Source: Sva-07 sp031426215
GTDB taxonomy: Bacteria; Actinomycetota; Acidimicrobiia; Acidimicrobiales; Ilumatobacteraceae
DNA length: 64,000 nt
Assembly (NCBI GenBank): GCA_031426215.1
Contig: JANPKU010000033.1
Location: 94,319-158,318, forward strand
Direction of reading: 5' to 3'
Part shown: piece after piece, positions 25,451 through 38,582 of the stretch
Layout of the letters: each line of letters opens with the position of its first letter
Position numbering within the stretch: position 1 is the first letter of the stretch
Translations under genes and position numbers: made by a program
Notes under the pieces: model-generated
What the model saw: the letters and a program-made list of their open reading frames with translations, nothing else
What the model was told of the DNA's origin: nothing
Database searches by the model: none

Positions 25451-27577
25451 ATGCAATTGTCCGGGGCCTGGTTGGCGGCCGAGGCCGACGACGATGTCAG
25501 GCGCAACGGTATCGGCCTCGACACCGACGACTCTGGTTGGTCGTCCGTCGCCGTCCCGGGCCACTGGCAGGACTCACCCGATTTCGCCACCAGCGAGGGT
25601 CCGCTGATGTACCGCCACGGGTTCACCGCCTCGCCACCGGCCGAGGGGCGGCGGCGATGGATCACGCTCGACGGCATCTTCTATCAAGCTGACGTCTGGC
25701 TCGACGGCGCCTACCTCGGCGATCCCGAAGGATATTTCTTCGGCCACACCTTCGACATCACCGCGCTGTCGCGCTTCGGCGACCAGCACGTCCTCGCCGT
25801 CGAGGTCACCTGCGCTCCTCAGTCGGGCACCGCCGGACGACGCAACATCACCGGCGTGTTCCAGGCGCCCACCGGCATCGGATCGAACCGCAATCCCGGT
25901 GGTCTCTGGCGTCCGGTGTCGCTCTACGACACCGGACCCGTACAGATCGATCGCCTCCGGGTCCTGTGCCGTGATGCCGATGCTCGACGAGCCCACCTCC
26001 GCATTGCGACGCGTCTCGACAGCGACCGACTGACGGCAGTGACGATGCGCACGTACCTCGACGGTGACCAGGTCGACGAGCAGCACCAGTCGATCGCGGC
26101 GGGTCACAACGACTTCGAATGGACGATCGACATCACCGATCCCCAGCTCTGGTGGCCGAAGGCCCTCGGTCACCAGCCGCTGATCGACGTCGACGTCGAG
26201 GTCATCGTCGACGGCGAGGTGAGCGACCGTCGTCAGCGACGTACCGGACTTCGTCAGATCGTGTGGGACGACTGGGTGTGTTCGGTGAACGGCGAACGAA
26301 TTTTCCTCAAGGGAGCAAACCTGCTTCCGACCATGGCGGGTCCGGCCAACGCAACTGTCGAGATGATCCGAGCCGATCTCCGTGCTGCAGTCGACCTCGG
26401 ACTCGACGCGCTCCGAGTGCACGGACACATTGCGGACCGGGCCCTGTACGACGCAGCCGACGAAGCGGGAATCCTCCTCCTGCAGGACTTCCCACTGCAG
26501 CTGGGTCACTCCCGCTCGGTGCGACACCAAGCGGTCGAGCAGGCTCGAGCCGCGGTCGACTCGATCGGTCATCATCCGTCGATCGCGATGTGGACGGCGC
26601 ACGACGACCCGTCCGCAACCGACGCCGGTGTCACCACGCCGGGATGGCGTGGACGCGCCAGAGCGCTGGCCGCCGAGCAGCTGCCGTCGTGGAACAAGTC
26701 GATACTCGATCGCTGGGTGAAGCGGGCATTCGAGCGGGCCGACTCGAGCCGGCGGGTCGTTGCTCACTCGGGTGTCGTGCCCCACCTCCCCCAACTCGAC
26801 GGCACCGACAGCCACCTGTGGTTCGGGTGGCGTCACGGTGAAGCAGAGGACCTCGCTGACTTCGCTGCGCGACTGCCGAGAATGGTGCGCTTCGTCAGCG
26901 AGTTCGGCTCGGATTCACCACCCGTCAGCGCACCGTTCATCGACGAGCAGCTCGACTCGTACGAGTGGCCGAGCCTCGACTGGGACCGAGTCCAGGTCGA
27001 GACGGGCTACCAGCGGGCGGTCACCGAGCGGAGCTTCCCACCCACCGAGTTCGACAGTTTCGACGAGTGGCGCGACACGTTGCAGTACTACCAAGCCCAC
27101 GTGTTGAAGGTGCAGATCGAAACGCTTCGGCGGCTCAAATATCGTCCGACCGGAGGTTTCTGCTTCTCGTCGCTCAACGACTCGGCCCCGGCGATCTCGT
27201 CGAGCGTCCTCGATCACGAGCGACGCCCCAAGGTCGCATTCGCTGCCGTTGTTGCCGCGTGTGCGCCGGTGCTGGTGGTGGCCGATCCGCTGCCCGACGA
27301 GTTGCAGCCCGGCGAGCGGTTCGACGTCGACGTGCACGTGGTGAGCGACCTGCGCGTGGCGCTCGACTTCGCCGTCGTCGACGCAGTGGCTTCGTGGGGT
27401 GGAGGTGAACAGCGCTGGCGATTCGGCGGCCCGATCCCGGCCGACGAGGTGGTCAAGGTGGGCCGGATTCGCCTCGACACCCCTGACGCCATCGGCACGA
27501 TCACGCTCGACCTGACACTCACTAGCGCCAACATCACCAACACCAACCGCTACACCAGCACCATCGCAGCGCCGTAG
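25451..27577 (+). CDS. Glycoside hydrolase family 2-type protein
   Basis: Protein of 708 residues with GH2 architecture: N-terminal sugar-binding jelly roll (1-165; FYQADVWLDGAYLG is typical), immunoglobulin-like domain (about 165-275), TIM barrel (from FLKGANLLPT, 286) and a C-terminal beta domain. The nucleophile is plausibly E484 in RFVSEFGSD. The acid/base segment reads MWTAHDD (380-386) where GH2 enzymes have WxGNNE, so activity may differ or be lost. The beta-mannosidase branch is the nearest look. No signal peptide is present, so it is cytoplasmic. TACGCT sits 6 bases before the ATG. Confidence 0.82.
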   Translation: MQLSGAWLAAEADDDVRRNGIGLDTDDSGWSSVAVPGHWQDSPDFATSEGPLMYRHGFTASPPAEGRRRWITLDGIFYQADVWLDGAYLGDPEGYFFGHTFDITALSRFGDQHVLAVEVTCAPQSGTAGRRNITGVFQAPTGIGSNRNPGGLWRPVSLYDTGPVQIDRLRVLCRDADARRAHLRIATRLDSDRLTAVTMRTYLDGDQVDEQHQSIAAGHNDFEWTIDITDPQLWWPKALGHQPLIDVDVEVIVDGEVSDRRQRRTGLRQIVWDDWVCSVNGERIFLKGANLLPTMAGPANATVEMIRADLRAAVDLGLDALRVHGHIADRALYDAADEAGILLLQDFPLQLGHSRSVRHQAVEQARAAVDSIGHHPSIAMWTAHDDPSATDAGVTTPGWRGRARALAAEQLPSWNKSILDRWVKRAFERADSSRRVVAHSGVVPHLPQLDGTDSHLWFGWRHGEAEDLADFAARLPRMVRFVSEFGSDSPPVSAPFIDEQLDSYEWPSLDWDRVQVETGYQRAVTERSFPPTEFDSFDEWRDTLQYYQAHVLKVQIETLRRLKYRPTGGFCFSSLNDSAPAISSSVLDHERRPKVAFAAVVAACAPVLVVADPLPDELQPGERFDVDVHVVSDLRVALDFAVVDAVASWGGGEQRWRFGGPIPADEVVKVGRIRLDTPDAIGTITLDLTLTSANITNTNRYTSTIAAP

Positions 27578-27594
27578 CCCCCATCCCACCCCGA

Positions 27595-27636
27595 GCGATG
27601 AGCGAAAAGCCGCCATCCGGGCGCTTCGCTCATCGC
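27595..27636. repeat. Palindromic intergenic repeat, family C, copy 1
   Basis: Perfect 12-base arms GCGATGAGCGAA around an 18-base loop containing CCATCCGGGCG. It lies 18 bases beyond the GH2 stop. Related copies form a pair at 33614-33716. Confidence 0.85.
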
Positions 27637-27715
27637 AACAAAATGGAACCCGTCGCGAAGCTCAAGGCAGAGGAGCGAACCGTGCGAGAAGCCAGCGAAC
27701 GGGTGGCACGGGTAT

Positions 27716-27749
27716 CGATGGGACCGGCCGCCAGGCCGCACGCCCATCG
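27716..27749 (-). terminator. Nested hairpin downstream of sdhB
   Basis: Outer arms CGATGGG/CCCATCG enclose an inner CGGCC/GGCCG stem, 30 bases past the sdhB stop. It is the best candidate terminator for the sdhCAB transcript. The remainder of the 200-base gap holds nothing else I can name. Confidence 0.45.
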
Positions 27750-27778
27750 GTACCGGTGACAGGCCCCGTGAGCGGGAG

Positions 27779-28545
27779 TCACCGGGCGAGCGAGCGACGA
27801 TTTTTGAACTTCGACTTGAGGTAGTCGACGTTCATCGTGGCGATGTTGTCGATCGAGATCTCCTTGGGGCACGCCGCCTGGCATTCGCCGTGGTTGGTGC
27901 ACGATCCGAAGTACTCGTCCATCTTCTCCACCATTGCCTCGGCGCGTTTGTACCGCTCGGCCTGCCCCTGCGGCAGCAAATTGAGGTGGGCGAGTTTGGC
28001 GGAGGTGAACAGGCTGGCTGCGCCGTTGGGGCATGCCGCCACGCAGGCGCCGCAACCGATGCATGCCGCCGCGTCCATCGCCGCGTCGGACACCGGCTTC
28101 GGGATGGGGATCAGGTTGGCGTCGGGGGCACCGCCGGTCGGGGCGGTGATGTAGCCACCGACCTCGATGATCCGGTCGAACGCCGAGCGGTCGACCATGA
28201 GGTCCTTGACGATCGGGAACGCCGCAGCGCGCCACGGCTCGACCACGATCTCGTCGCCGCTGTGGAACACCCGCATGTGGATCTGGCAGGTTGCGGTGCC
28301 TCGCTGGGGGCCGTGGGCGACACCGTCGATCATCAGCGAACACGTTCCGCAGATGCCTTCGCGACAGTCGTGGTCGAAGACGATGGCCTCTTTGCCCTCG
28401 CCGATCAGACGCTCGTTGAGGATGTCGAGCAGTTCGAGGAACGACGCTTCGTCGCTGATCTCGGGGATCTGGTGCGACTCGAATCGTCCTTGTGCCTCGG
28501 GGCCGTCCTGGCGCCAGATCTTGAGGGTGAGGTTGGTGAGGGTGG

Positions 28546-28549
<4 letters not shown>
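27779..28549 (-). CDS. sdhB: Succinate dehydrogenase iron-sulfur subunit SdhB
   Basis: Iron-sulfur subunit of 256 residues. The [2Fe-2S] ligands are C62, C67, C70 and C88 (DCREGICGTC, then TCQ). The C-terminal ferredoxin domain has CIGCGACVAACP and a second cysteine set CTNHGECQAACP. It passes electrons from SdhA to the quinone site. The GTG start overlaps the sdhA stop by four bases (GTGA), which sets the start over the longer open frame to 28753. Confidence 0.94.
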
Positions 28550-30464
<1,915 letters not shown>

Positions 30465-30468
<4 letters not shown>

Positions 30469-31280
30469 TCTGCTGCCTCCTCTTGGGTGACGGTCACGGC
30501 GTCGGCGTCGAACTCGACGATGCCGGCCAGCACGGCGATCGGGAACGACACGTTGCCGACCACGACGGCCGTGGCGATGCCGGTCGCCAGATAGCGGCGC
30601 CAGTCGTTGAATCGGGGGTTGCTCCAGCCCATCGACTGGAACAGCGACCACGTGCCGTGGAACAGGTGGATGCCCAGTGCGATGTTCGCCACGACGTACA
30701 GGATCGCGACGGGGATCCGAGACAGCGATGCGTCGATGTTGCGGTACACGGCACCCTTCACGAAGTCGGGATTCGCCCAACCCCAGGTGAGGTCGGCGAG
30801 GTGCCATGCAATGAACAGCACCACGATGATGCCCGTCCAGCGCATCGTGCGGCTCGCAAAGTTGGCGACCTGGTAGTCGCGGGCGGACTGGTACTTCACC
30901 GGGCGGGCATGACGGTTCAGGATCGTGAGCGTGTAGGCCGCATGGATGTGCAGCACCAACGCTGCGATGAGGCCGAGGCGGAGGATCCACAGGAACACGC
31001 CGTGCGGAAGGATCGGCACCAGCAACTCGCGGAGGAACTCACCGTAGACATCGATGTCGTAGACCTGCTCGCCGTTCTCGGTGATGATGCCGAGATACAT
31101 CTTCAAGTTGCCGACCATGTGCCCGACGACGAACAAGATGCCGACGATGCCGGTGATCGCCATCACGTACTTCTTGCCGACAGCGGTCGAGTAGAAGTCG
31201 ATCAGGAACGGCTTCTTCTTCTTCGACGGCGGCTTGACTGCGGTACCCGACACCGGGCCGCGGTTCAACGTTTGTGCCAT
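30465..31280 (-). CDS. sdhC: Succinate dehydrogenase cytochrome b subunit SdhC
   Basis: Membrane anchor of 271 residues with five hydrophobic helices, the single-polypeptide diheme b558-type anchor, so no sdhD is needed. Candidate heme-ligand histidines occur in VVGHMVGN, VLHIHAAYT, IAWHLADL and IHLFHGTWS. The gene leads the sdhCAB operon on the minus strand. TAGCTT lies 7 bases before the ATG with no Shine-Dalgarno. Confidence 0.92.
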
Positions 31281-31418
31281 TCAGTCGAAGCTACTCGCCG
31301 CCCGTGGCCGCCGACCCAATTGTCCTGCAGGTTGGTCGATGTCGCTCCTGGCACAGCAGCGTGTGGAATCCGTTCGGTTGGGATCTAGCCTGCGCCGCCG
31401 ACCATCGTGGCCCGGTCA

Positions 31419-31434
31419 CTCGGAACGTTCCGAG
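31419..31434. promoter_or_regulatory. Perfect palindrome upstream of the pyrophosphatase
   Basis: CTCGGAACGTTCCGAG is a perfect 16-base dyad 40 bases before the pyrophosphatase start. It may be a protein-binding site or the stem of a small hairpin in the leader. No regulator is assigned. Confidence 0.4.
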
Positions 31435-31474
31435 CAGGATCACTCTCGTACCGCCCTCAGGAGGCAAGAAGCCC

Positions 31475-33586
<2,112 letters not shown>

Positions 33587-33613
33587 TCGCCGTCACACAG
33601 CCCTGATCCTGAA

Positions 33614-33655
33614 GCTATGAGCGAAACGCCGGTATCCGGGCGGTTCGCTCATCGC
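33614..33655. repeat. Palindromic intergenic repeat, family C, copy 2
   Basis: Arms GCTATGAGCGAA/TTCGCTCATCGC (one mismatch) around a loop containing GGTATCCGGGCGG. It forms a same-orientation pair with the copy 61 bases to the right, in the gap between the convergent pyrophosphatase and DUF3097 genes. Confidence 0.85.
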
Positions 33656-33674
33656 TCAAACGCGCAAACCCGAG

Positions 33675-33716
33675 GCGATGAGCCAACGGTCGGTATCCGG
33701 GCGGTTCGCTCATCGC
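33675..33716. repeat. Palindromic intergenic repeat, family C, copy 3
   Basis: Arms GCGATGAGCCAA/TTCGCTCATCGC (one mismatch), loop again with GGTATCCGGGCGG. It ends 17 bases before the DUF3097 stop codon. Confidence 0.85.
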
Positions 33717-33732
33717 TCGAAGGGCCAGATCG

Positions 33733-34533
33733 CTACTCGGCGACGAAGTCGATGAGTTGCTCGACGGCGCCGACGAGTTCGGGACGCAGATCGGCGAACG
33801 TGTTCACCTGATTGCGCAAGCGCGGCCAGAACCCGTCGAACGGTACGCCGAGCGCGTTGCACAAACCCTCCTTCCACGGCACGTCACCTTTCGGCACGTC
33901 CGGCCACTCGTCGAGGCCGAGCACCTTCGGCCGGATGCCGGCCCACACGTCGACGAACGGGTGGCCGGTGATCAACACGTTCGGGTCACGGACACGCTCG
34001 GCGATCCGCGTCTCCTTCGAGCCGGGCACGAGATGGTCGAGCAGGACCCCGAGGCGTCGTTCGGCCGAAGGACCGAATTCGGCGACTGCGGCTGCGAGAT
34101 CGTCGGCGCCGTGGAGCGGCTCGACGACGATGCCGAGTTCGCGCAGGTCGTCGCCCCACACGTGTTCGAGCAGTTCGGCGTCGTGCTTGCCCTCCACCCA
34201 GATCCGACTCGCCGCAGCAACTCGGGCACGCCCGTCGCCGGCAACCGACCCCGACGCCGTGATCCGTTGCGTCGCTGCACTCGCCGTGGTCGGGCGGACC
34301 AGGGTCACCGGGCGCCCCTCGATCAGGAACCCGCCAGGCTTCCAGGTGAAGTGACGGATGTAGTCGTTGCGGTCCTGCAGCGTGACCCCTTCGGCGCTCC
34401 AACGCACCACGTCGCCGCAGAAGTGACTTGCCCGATCCTCCACCAACATGCCCATCTCGACAGCTACATCCGGATAGGTCGGACCGCGCTTCGAAGCCGC
34501 AAAGTCGTCGAGGATGTCACCGGTGAACGCCAC
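33733..34533 (-). CDS. DUF3097 family protein
   Basis: Actinobacterial DUF3097 protein of 266 residues, function unknown. The core carries VEGKHDAELLEHVWGDDLRE, LGVLLDHLVPGSKETRIAE and ITGHPFVDVW, in the family order. The acidic VEGKxD and LLDHLVPGSKE blocks recall Toprim-like metal sites, which is a suggestion only. The start is uncertain: I prefer the GTG at 34533 because it gives the usual distance to GMLVEDR and leaves room for the divergent SDR gene; ATGs at 34581 and 34614 would overlap it. Confidence 0.82.
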   Translation of the reverse strand: MAFTGDILDDFAASKRGPTYPDVAVEMGMLVEDRASHFCGDVVRWSAEGVTLQDRNDYIRHFTWKPGGFLIEGRPVTLVRPTTASAATQRITASGSVAGDGRARVAAASRIWVEGKHDAELLEHVWGDDLRELGIVVEPLHGADDLAAAVAEFGPSAERRLGVLLDHLVPGSKETRIAERVRDPNVLITGHPFVDVWAGIRPKVLGLDEWPDVPKGDVPWKEGLCNALGVPFDGFWPRLRNQVNTFADLRPELVGAVEQLIDFVAE

Positions 34534-34579
34534 CGTCCCAGTGAAGCAGTCGGCGAGGTCGCTGTGCCAGCATTCGCCC

Positions 34580-35473
34580 ATGCAGAGCTTCGAGGGAAGG
34601 ATCGCCGTCGTCACCGGAGGCGCCAGTGGGATGGGCCGCGAGCTGGTCGTGCAGCTGGCATCCGAGGGATGTCACGTTGCGATGTGCGACATGTCGGTGG
34701 AGGAGATGGCCGAGTCCCGACGCCTCGCCCTCGAGGCGGCACCGAGCGGCGTCGTCGTCACCACGCACGTGTGTGACGTGTCCGACGAGCCGTCGATGCT
34801 CGCATTCCGAGACGCCGTCGTCGACCAGCACTCCACCGATCACATCAACCTGCTGTTCAACAACGCCGGCATCGGCGGCGGTGGTTCGGTGATCACCGAC
34901 GAACGGGCCGTGTGGGACCGCACCTTCGCCGTGTGCTGGGGCGGCGTGTACAACGGTGTACGCGCCTTCATGCCGCTGCTGATCGCCTCCGACGAGGGAC
35001 ACATCGTCAACACCTCCAGCGTCAACGGGTTCTGGGCCAGCATCGGTCCGAACCGGCCGCACACCGCGTATTCCGCGGCGAAGTTCGCCGTGAAGGGGTT
35101 CAGCGAGGCGCTGATCACCGACCTCCGGGTCAACGCTCCGCACGTGAAGGTGTCGGTGGTGATGCCCGGCCACATCGGTACGTCGATCGTCGAGAACTCA
35201 TTGCGTCACGGCGCTCACGAGCTCGACATGGAAGCCGCCGAGATGGTGAAGCTGATGTCGGACATGTTCCGCGACCAGGCTCCGATGTCGGCAGCGGAGG
35301 CCACCGCCGAGATCCTCGACGGTGTGCGCAACAGCAGGTGGCGCATCCTCGTGGGCGACGATGCCCGCAAGCTCGACGCAGCGGTCCGGGCCAACCCCGA
35401 GATCGCCTACGAGTCGCTCACCCTCGGCGACCTCACCTCCGGAAACGCCGGCACCCCGTTCGCCGCCAACTGA
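34580..35473 (+). CDS. Classical short-chain dehydrogenase/reductase
   Basis: SDR of 297 residues. The nucleotide-binding motif is TGGASGMG (13-20), NNAG lies near residue 93, and the catalytic set is Ser in NTSSVNG, Tyr and Lys in YSAAK. The acidic residue after beta-strand 2 (MCDMS) favours NAD(H). The substrate is unknown. I start at the ATG at 34580; the frame is open to 34514. A family-B palindrome begins 3 bases past the stop. Confidence 0.88.
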   Translation: MQSFEGRIAVVTGGASGMGRELVVQLASEGCHVAMCDMSVEEMAESRRLALEAAPSGVVVTTHVCDVSDEPSMLAFRDAVVDQHSTDHINLLFNNAGIGGGGSVITDERAVWDRTFAVCWGGVYNGVRAFMPLLIASDEGHIVNTSSVNGFWASIGPNRPHTAYSAAKFAVKGFSEALITDLRVNAPHVKVSVVMPGHIGTSIVENSLRHGAHELDMEAAEMVKLMSDMFRDQAPMSAAEATAEILDGVRNSRWRILVGDDARKLDAAVRANPEIAYESLTLGDLTSGNAGTPFAAN

Positions 35474-35475
35474 CC

Positions 35476-35528
35476 GTTCGAGATGTGCTCGGGACCGCAT
35501 ACGCCGAGTCCCCTGGCACAACTCGAAC
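35476..35528. repeat. Palindromic intergenic repeat, family B, copy 2
   Basis: Thirteen-base arms GTTCGAGATGTGC/GCACAACTCGAAC (one mismatch) around a loop with its own GGGAC...GTCCC stem and the conserved segment TACGCCGAGTC. It starts 3 bases after the SDR stop. Confidence 0.85.
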
Positions 35529-35563
35529 GGGAACCGGATGGGGCCGGGTGACGTCGAACATCC

Positions 35564-36613
35564 ATGGGGAGATACAACACAGCAACCGCAGCGGTCACCT
35601 TGATGGTTCTCGTCGGCTTGGGAGGGTCGGCATGCAGCAGCAGCAGCGACGACGACTCGAGTTCAGCCGAATTCGCACCGATGCTCGACACCGACGCCCC
35701 GGCGGACCTCGCGTCCGGTTCCGAACAGACCAGTGCTGACGAACGCTCCGGCGCAGCCGAGTCGGCGGGCGACGCCCTCGTCGGGCAGTCGCCGACACCG
35801 CTGCCAACCGGTCAGGCACTTGCCACCACCGCTGGAGTCAACGTGGCAACGCCGGACATCCGATCCGCGGTCGACGACACGCTCGCCGCTGTGCAGCGCA
35901 ACGGTGCGAGCGTGTTCACCGCCGACGTGACCATCGGCGACGAGCAAGACGACGGCAGCGTCGACGGATCGGGCTTCTTCGTCGTCAAGGTGGCGCCCGC
36001 CGACCTCGAACCACTGATCACCGACCTCGGTGCCACCGTCGGCCGGCTCTCCGGTCGCACCCAGGACACCACCGACGTCACCGACCAGCTCGTCGACCTC
36101 GACATCCGCATCGGCGTGGAACGCAACGTGATCGATCGTTTCCAGAACCTGTTGATCGATGCCGCCGAGTTCCAGGAAATCATCGAGATCGAGCGTGTGA
36201 TCAGCGAACGGACGATTGCGCTCGAACAGTTGTTGGCGGCCCAGCGCAACCTCGACAACCGAGTCGATCGCTCGACGCTGACGATCCAGCTGCAGTACGA
36301 AGTGCCGGCGGCCGAGCTCGATGCCGTCGAGAACGACTCGGTCGATGGCGTCCGCGACGCCTGGAGGACGGGCTGGGACGTGTTCGTCGGCGCGTTGTTC
36401 GCCATCGGTTTCGTGCTGGCGGTGGCAGCGCCATTCGCCGTGACGGCGGCGCTGGTGTTCGGCGTGATCTGGACGGCAACCCGTCGCCGCCGACACACGA
36501 GTCGGAGCGACCGCCGGCCCTCGGAAGGCACGGTGACGGTGGACAACGACGATCCAGCCGCTGCGCCGGTCACGCCAGACGAGCAGCTCGCAGGGCCCAG
36601 CCGTCGGGCGTGA
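35564..36613 (+). CDS. DUF4349-type lipoprotein
   Basis: Predicted lipoprotein of 349 residues. Signal peptide with lipobox GLGGSAC (Cys about residue 24), a Ser/Asp-rich linker, then the DUF4349 core: alternating beta strands around SGFFVVKVAPADLEPLI and a long helical hairpin (DVTDQLVDLDIRIGVERNVI to the NLDNRV turn), ending in one transmembrane helix (about 280-310) and a basic tail. The family is of unknown function and anchors to the cell envelope. The 3' end overlaps the opposing gene by 44 bases. Confidence 0.82.
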   Translation: MGRYNTATAAVTLMVLVGLGGSACSSSSDDDSSSAEFAPMLDTDAPADLASGSEQTSADERSGAAESAGDALVGQSPTPLPTGQALATTAGVNVATPDIRSAVDDTLAAVQRNGASVFTADVTIGDEQDDGSVDGSGFFVVKVAPADLEPLITDLGATVGRLSGRTQDTTDVTDQLVDLDIRIGVERNVIDRFQNLLIDAAEFQEIIEIERVISERTIALEQLLAAQRNLDNRVDRSTLTIQLQYEVPAAELDAVENDSVDGVRDAWRTGWDVFVGALFAIGFVLAVAAPFAVTAALVFGVIWTATRRRRHTSRSDRRPSEGTVTVDNDDPAAAPVTPDEQLAGPSRRA

Positions 36614-37265
36614 GCACGAGATCGCTGACGCTGCCATCGGGGAACGCGAACGGCGCACGCACACCAGAGTGTGCTCGCACCTCGCGCAGGGTCAGAGGTC
36701 CGAACCCGGTGCTGTGCGTCGTCCACCGGTGCCAACGGTGGCCGCGCACCTCGGTGAGCTCCAACCGGGCTTCACCGAGGACGTCGATCGCGCCGTGCAC
36801 CACGCCGACCTGCTCGTAGCCGACATCGACCGCCGCTCGATCGCCCGACGGCTCGAGCGGTGTCGCGGGACCAGTTGCGTACCACTCGAGATCGAACGCA
36901 ATCGGCGTGGGGTCACCGTACGCCCGACCGAGTGCGTCGTCGGCGTCGTCGATCGCCGACGCATAGGTCTCGTTGCCGATCGACCACTGCGACATCGGGT
37001 CGTCACAGGTGTGCTCGGCCCACAGCGCCTCTCCCTTCACGATGAACGGATCCGCTCGCACCGGCACCTCGAAGTCGGTGATGTGGAGCAGTGGATGATC
37101 CTCACGGGCCAGGGCAGCCCAGTACCAGGCGGTTCGCCCGACGATTCGATGCCCGGAGATCACTCCGAGCACGGCGTCGGGCGTCCACGCGGCGAACACC
37201 CACTCCTCGACCGGAGCGTCCTCGTGGCGTCCGTCGGTCGAGCGGGCATCGGCGGTGGGCTCCAC
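36570..37265 (-). CDS. Hypothetical soluble protein
   Basis: Protein of 231 residues that I cannot assign. It is acidic, rich in Trp and His, with predicted beta structure throughout and no signal peptide or membrane segment. The repeating YxxVGVVHGAIDV and TGFGPLTLREV segments look like a lipocalin- or CrtC-like beta fold, but this is weak. The start is a GTG with TAGTCT 8 bases upstream. It diverges from the SCP2 gene by 20 bases. Confidence 0.65.
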   Translation of the reverse strand: MEPTADARSTDGRHEDAPVEEWVFAAWTPDAVLGVISGHRIVGRTAWYWAALAREDHPLLHITDFEVPVRADPFIVKGEALWAEHTCDDPMSQWSIGNETYASAIDDADDALGRAYGDPTPIAFDLEWYATGPATPLEPSGDRAAVDVGYEQVGVVHGAIDVLGEARLELTEVRGHRWHRWTTHSTGFGPLTLREVRAHSGVRAPFAFPDGSVSDLVLTPDGWALRAARLA

Positions 37266-37285
37266 GATCAGGCAGACTACGGACC

Positions 37286-37678
37286 ATGATCCGATACCTC
37301 AGCCTCGACTGGATCAGCGCGCTGTCCACCGAGGTCGCCGCCAGCGATCAGATGCGTACCCTCGCCGGATCCCACCGCATCGGTGTCACCCAGGTGGTGA
37401 ACGACGGACCAGAGGGCGACGTCACGTACCACCTGTCGGTGGCCGACGGCGAAGCTACGTTCGGTGCCGGCCCCGCCGAGCGTGAGGACGTGAGGATGGA
37501 GCAGGACTGGGACACCGCAGTCGCCGTCGCGACGGGCGAGTTGAACGCTCAGGAGGCGTTCATCGGTGGGCGGATCCGGCTCTACGGCGACCAACAGCTG
37601 TTGCTCGAATCGCAACCCGTGTTCGGAGCCCTCGACGCCGTGTTCGCCACGGTGCGCGACCGCACCATCTACGAGTGA
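37286..37678 (+). CDS. SCP2 sterol-binding-domain protein
   Basis: Protein of 130 residues that matches the sterol carrier protein 2 fold: DWISALSTEV at the N terminus, VTYHLSVADGEATFGAGPAE in the beta sheet, and the acceptor-like AQEAFIGGRIRLYGDQQLLL helix-strand near the C terminus. Such stand-alone proteins bind lipid or acyl-CoA ligands. It ends 13 bases before the Fpg/Nei gene and may share its transcript. The ATG at 37286 is the first that leaves the upstream divergent gene free. Confidence 0.82.
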   Translation: MIRYLSLDWISALSTEVAASDQMRTLAGSHRIGVTQVVNDGPEGDVTYHLSVADGEATFGAGPAEREDVRMEQDWDTAVAVATGELNAQEAFIGGRIRLYGDQQLLLESQPVFGALDAVFATVRDRTIYE

Positions 37679-37691
37679 GCGTGCCGACACC

Positions 37692-38558
37692 ATGCCGGAG
37701 ATGCCCGAGATCCAGGCGCACGCCGAGCGGCTGACCGAGCGATTCGCCGGCCGTGTCCTCACGAAGTTCACGCCATTCAACTTCACTGCGCTGAAGACTG
37801 CGGTGCCGGCTCCTGAGACCGCGTACGGTCTTCCACTCCTCGACGTCGGGCGGCGCGGCAAGTACCTGCTCCTGCGGTTCGAGTCGACGACCTTCGTGGT
37901 GCACCTGATGCAGGGCGGCCGTCTCCTCGCCGACGACAAGCTCAGCGCGAAGCCCCGGGGCGGCCAGGCCCGTTTCACCTTCGACGCGGTCGAACGGTCT
38001 GACGGCTCGATCGACGAGTCCGCACTCCTGCTCACCGAACAGGGCAAGGAGCGGCGCGCAGGCGTCTGGTGTGTGCGATCGCCGGACGCGTCGTCGACGC
38101 CACCGCTCCAACACCTGGGTCCGGAGGCCGCCACGATCTCCGACGACGAATTGGCTGGCCTCTTCTCGGCCAACTCGATGCGGGTGCACGGCTTCCTGCG
38201 CGACCAGCGCATGATTGCGGGCATCGGCAGACGGCTCGCCAACGAGATCTGTCATCGAGCGCGCGTGTCGCCGTTCGCGAACACCCGCAAGCTCGGCGCC
38301 GAGGGAGCCGCCGACGTCGGCGAGGCGATCCGATCCTGTGTCGCCGAGAGTCTCGACTACGAGCGGCGGCGCGACGACATGAGTTCGTCGAAGGACCGGC
38401 CGAGCGCCATGCACAGCCGGACCGGTGATCCATGTCCAGATTGTGGTGACACCGTCAGAGCGGTCGAATACTCGGGGTACACCGTCAACTACTGCGCCGT
38501 GTGCCAGACCGGTGGCAAGGTGTTGGCCGACAACACGACCAGCAAGTTCCTCAAGTAG
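37692..38558 (+). CDS. Fpg/Nei-family DNA glycosylase/AP lyase
   Basis: Base-excision repair enzyme of 288 residues. The N terminus MPEMPEIQ supplies the catalytic Pro2 and Glu3, which fixes the start at 37692. VGRRGKYLLL carries the beta-elimination lysine (about residue 57). The helix-two-turn-helix region is MIAGIGRRLANEICHRA, and the C-terminal zinc finger has CPDCG and CAVCQ. Whether oxidised purines or pyrimidines are preferred cannot be told. Confidence 0.92.
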   Translation: MPEMPEIQAHAERLTERFAGRVLTKFTPFNFTALKTAVPAPETAYGLPLLDVGRRGKYLLLRFESTTFVVHLMQGGRLLADDKLSAKPRGGQARFTFDAVERSDGSIDESALLLTEQGKERRAGVWCVRSPDASSTPPLQHLGPEAATISDDELAGLFSANSMRVHGFLRDQRMIAGIGRRLANEICHRARVSPFANTRKLGAEGAADVGEAIRSCVAESLDYERRRDDMSSSKDRPSAMHSRTGDPCPDCGDTVRAVEYSGYTVNYCAVCQTGGKVLADNTTSKFLK

Positions 38559-38582
38559 CGCCAGCCGAATACGCTCGGGCGA

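Noticed and set aside
25451..27577. A secreted glycosidase role for the GH2-type protein
   Set aside because: No signal peptide or lipobox precedes the domain, and the leaderless-type promoter fixes the start.
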